Source: Chlorogloea purpurea SAG 13.99 (GTDB lineage: Bacteria; Cyanobacteriota; Cyanobacteriia; Cyanobacteriales; Microcystaceae). Taken from it: a stretch of 64,000 nt of DNA. The position numbers were made by a program, and so were the translations under genes. Shown here piece by piece: positions 63,064 through 64,000 of the stretch (position 1 is the stretch's first letter; every line of letters begins with the position of its first letter). Location: assembly GCA_016903695.1 (NCBI GenBank), contig JADQBB010000002.1, forward strand, positions 1 to 64,000, written 5' to 3'. The notes under the pieces are model-generated. The model worked only from the letters and a program-made list of their open reading frames with translations, searched no databases and was not told the origin of the DNA.

Positions 63064-63999
63064 TTACTCTGCCGATAGCGCCGGTGGTAAGGCTTTCTGT
63101 GCTTTCGGCGCGTCCATTTCTAGAACTAGGTGACGAATAAATCTCGCTACCGTTTTCTGTACGATACCCTCGGCTATTTTCTGACCCATCCGCTGGGTTT
63201 CCGGTTTGAATATCAATTTAGTAACGGTCGGTGCTATGGTTAAGGGATCGAATCCTCTGGTTTCCTGCAAGATACCGATGATATTTTTTAAATGTTCTGT
63301 GGTTTTACTGCTATCACGAAACTCTGCCGGGGTTTCTTGAAGTGCTAATCCCGCTTGCTCTCTCAAGTTACTGGTGAGATTGAACCAACTTCTGCGGGCG
63401 AATAAATCGATCGAATTCACTATCTCGTTAACCAAGCTCTCTCTTATATAATCCCCTCTCTCGGAAAAGAGAAATTCTGTGGTTTGATCTAGCACCCGTG
63501 TGAAATCATAATCGGCGGAGTCTTTAGCGTTTCTCAGGAGATTTTCCAATCGATTCCAGCGGAAACTTCCGTCTTTAAATAGTAAATCTTTAAGAGAATT
63601 ACGTAACTCGGGAGAAGAATCGGTCAGTAATCTTTTGGCGATGTAAGGATAGGCTTTACTGAGGACTTTAAAATTAGGATCGATACCGATCGCTATCCCC
63701 TCCAACGTCACCATCGAGCGGATGATCAAAGCGTAATAAGCAGGTACTTTAAAAGGAAACTCGTACATCATCGCCGACATTTTATCAGTGATACTTTTAA
63801 AGTTCAACTCTGCGACACTCGCCCCTAAAGCATTGCCGAATACATCAGCGAAAGCGGGAATGATCGGTGTTAAATCTGTATCGGGGGTGAGGAAGTCTAG
63901 CTTCACATAATCTTCGGCTAAAGAATCAAAATCGCGATTGACAAGGTGAACTACCGCTTCGATCAAACCGTAGCGCTGATAAGGTTTAATACTGCTCAT
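63064..63999 (-). CDS. AarF/ABC1/UbiB kinase-family protein, C-terminal part (runs off the right edge)
   Basis: The visible 311 residues contain the late part of an ABC1-type atypical kinase as it occurs in cyanobacteria: MSSIKPYQRYGLIEAVVHLV, NRDFDSLAEDYVKLDFLTPD, and VPAYYALIIRSMVTLEGIAI near the middle, followed by a long helical C-terminal extension. The catalytic motifs lie upstream, outside the window, and the Met at 63999 is almost certainly internal. Members regulate quinone biosynthesis or lipids of plastoglobule-like bodies. It is convergent with pgi. Confidence 0.85.
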   Translation of the reverse strand: MSSIKPYQRYGLIEAVVHLVNRDFDSLAEDYVKLDFLTPDTDLTPIIPAFADVFGNALGASVAELNFKSITDKMSAMMYEFPFKVPAYYALIIRSMVTLEGIAIGIDPNFKVLSKAYPYIAKRLLTDSSPELRNSLKDLLFKDGSFRWNRLENLLRNAKDSADYDFTRVLDQTTEFLFSERGDYIRESLVNEIVNSIDLFARRSWFNLTSNLREQAGLALQETPAEFRDSSKTTEHLKNIIGILQETRGFDPLTIAPTVTKLIFKPETQRMGQKIAEGIVQKTVARFIRHLVLEMDAPKAQKALPPALSAE

Positions 64000-64000
64000 C

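Overview
The window is chromosomal DNA of a cyanobacterium, most likely a unicellular or colonial Chroococcales-type strain (genus not determinable here). The support is direct: psbE, psbF, psbL and psbJ with rubA and ycf48, ndhO, heme oxygenase ho1, a CpcS/CpeS-type bilin lyase, RpaA, a cyAbrB regulator, group 1 sigma factor, and frequent HIP1-type GCGATCGC octamers. Almost all of it is ordinary housekeeping sequence, with genes on both strands in short operons.

Layout. 1-2.5 kb is the most unusual accessory region: the 3' end of a group II intron (domains V and VI) runs in from the left edge and abuts an open reading frame resembling the C-terminus of a dynamin-like GTPase. A YjcZ/RdcB-like coiled-coil gene and a patatin phospholipase gene follow at once. 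2.8-12.8 kb holds a universal stress protein, an RluE-like pseudouridine synthase, small regulators (wHTH, cyAbrB, Rrf2), a GFA protein, cobD, ndhO, NUDIX, argH, a SpoIIE phosphatase and ho1. 13-24 kb holds rpaA, a glycosyltransferase-like gene, a ClpC-type unfoldase without a normal middle domain, a fasciclin protein, rpoD, a bilin lyase and uvrA. 24-35 kb holds ispF, mnmA, a DUF3153 lipoprotein, an RNase R/II enzyme, a Pro-Glu-repeat protein, ftsY and a PAS histidine kinase cut by an in-frame stop. 35-43.7 kb holds the rubA-ycf48-psbEFLJ photosystem II cluster (psbJ and psbF are very short genes), murA, tRNA-Leu(CAG), a SPOUT methyltransferase, a gamma-glutamyltransferase, lpxD and a fructokinase. 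43.8-49.1 kb is a co-directional run of tldD, SpoIID-like, phosphodiester glycosidase, phasin-like and FKBP genes. 49.4-56.9 kb is one gene for a 2501-residue RTX/cadherin-type exoprotein with a duplicated block of seven delta-60 repeats. 57.3-64 kb holds an amine oxidase, a prohibitin, an EVE protein, a GT4 glycosyltransferase, pgi and the C-terminal part of an ABC1-family kinase leaving the window.

Main observations. (1) The dynamin-like / RdcB-like / patatin cassette is a candidate membrane-acting system, with its first gene interrupted by a group II intron. (2) The giant exoprotein gene sits between two halves of one small gene resembling the DUF6887 family; the halves share a nearly identical 14-bp sequence at the breakpoints, which suggests an insertion of about 7.9 kb. 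(3) A sensor kinase is split by a single TAA where CAA would be expected. (4) A ClpC paralogue lacks the UVR middle domain. (5) tRNA-Leu(CAG) has an A-C mismatch in its acceptor stem. All functional statements rest on reading motifs by eye; no database search was possible.
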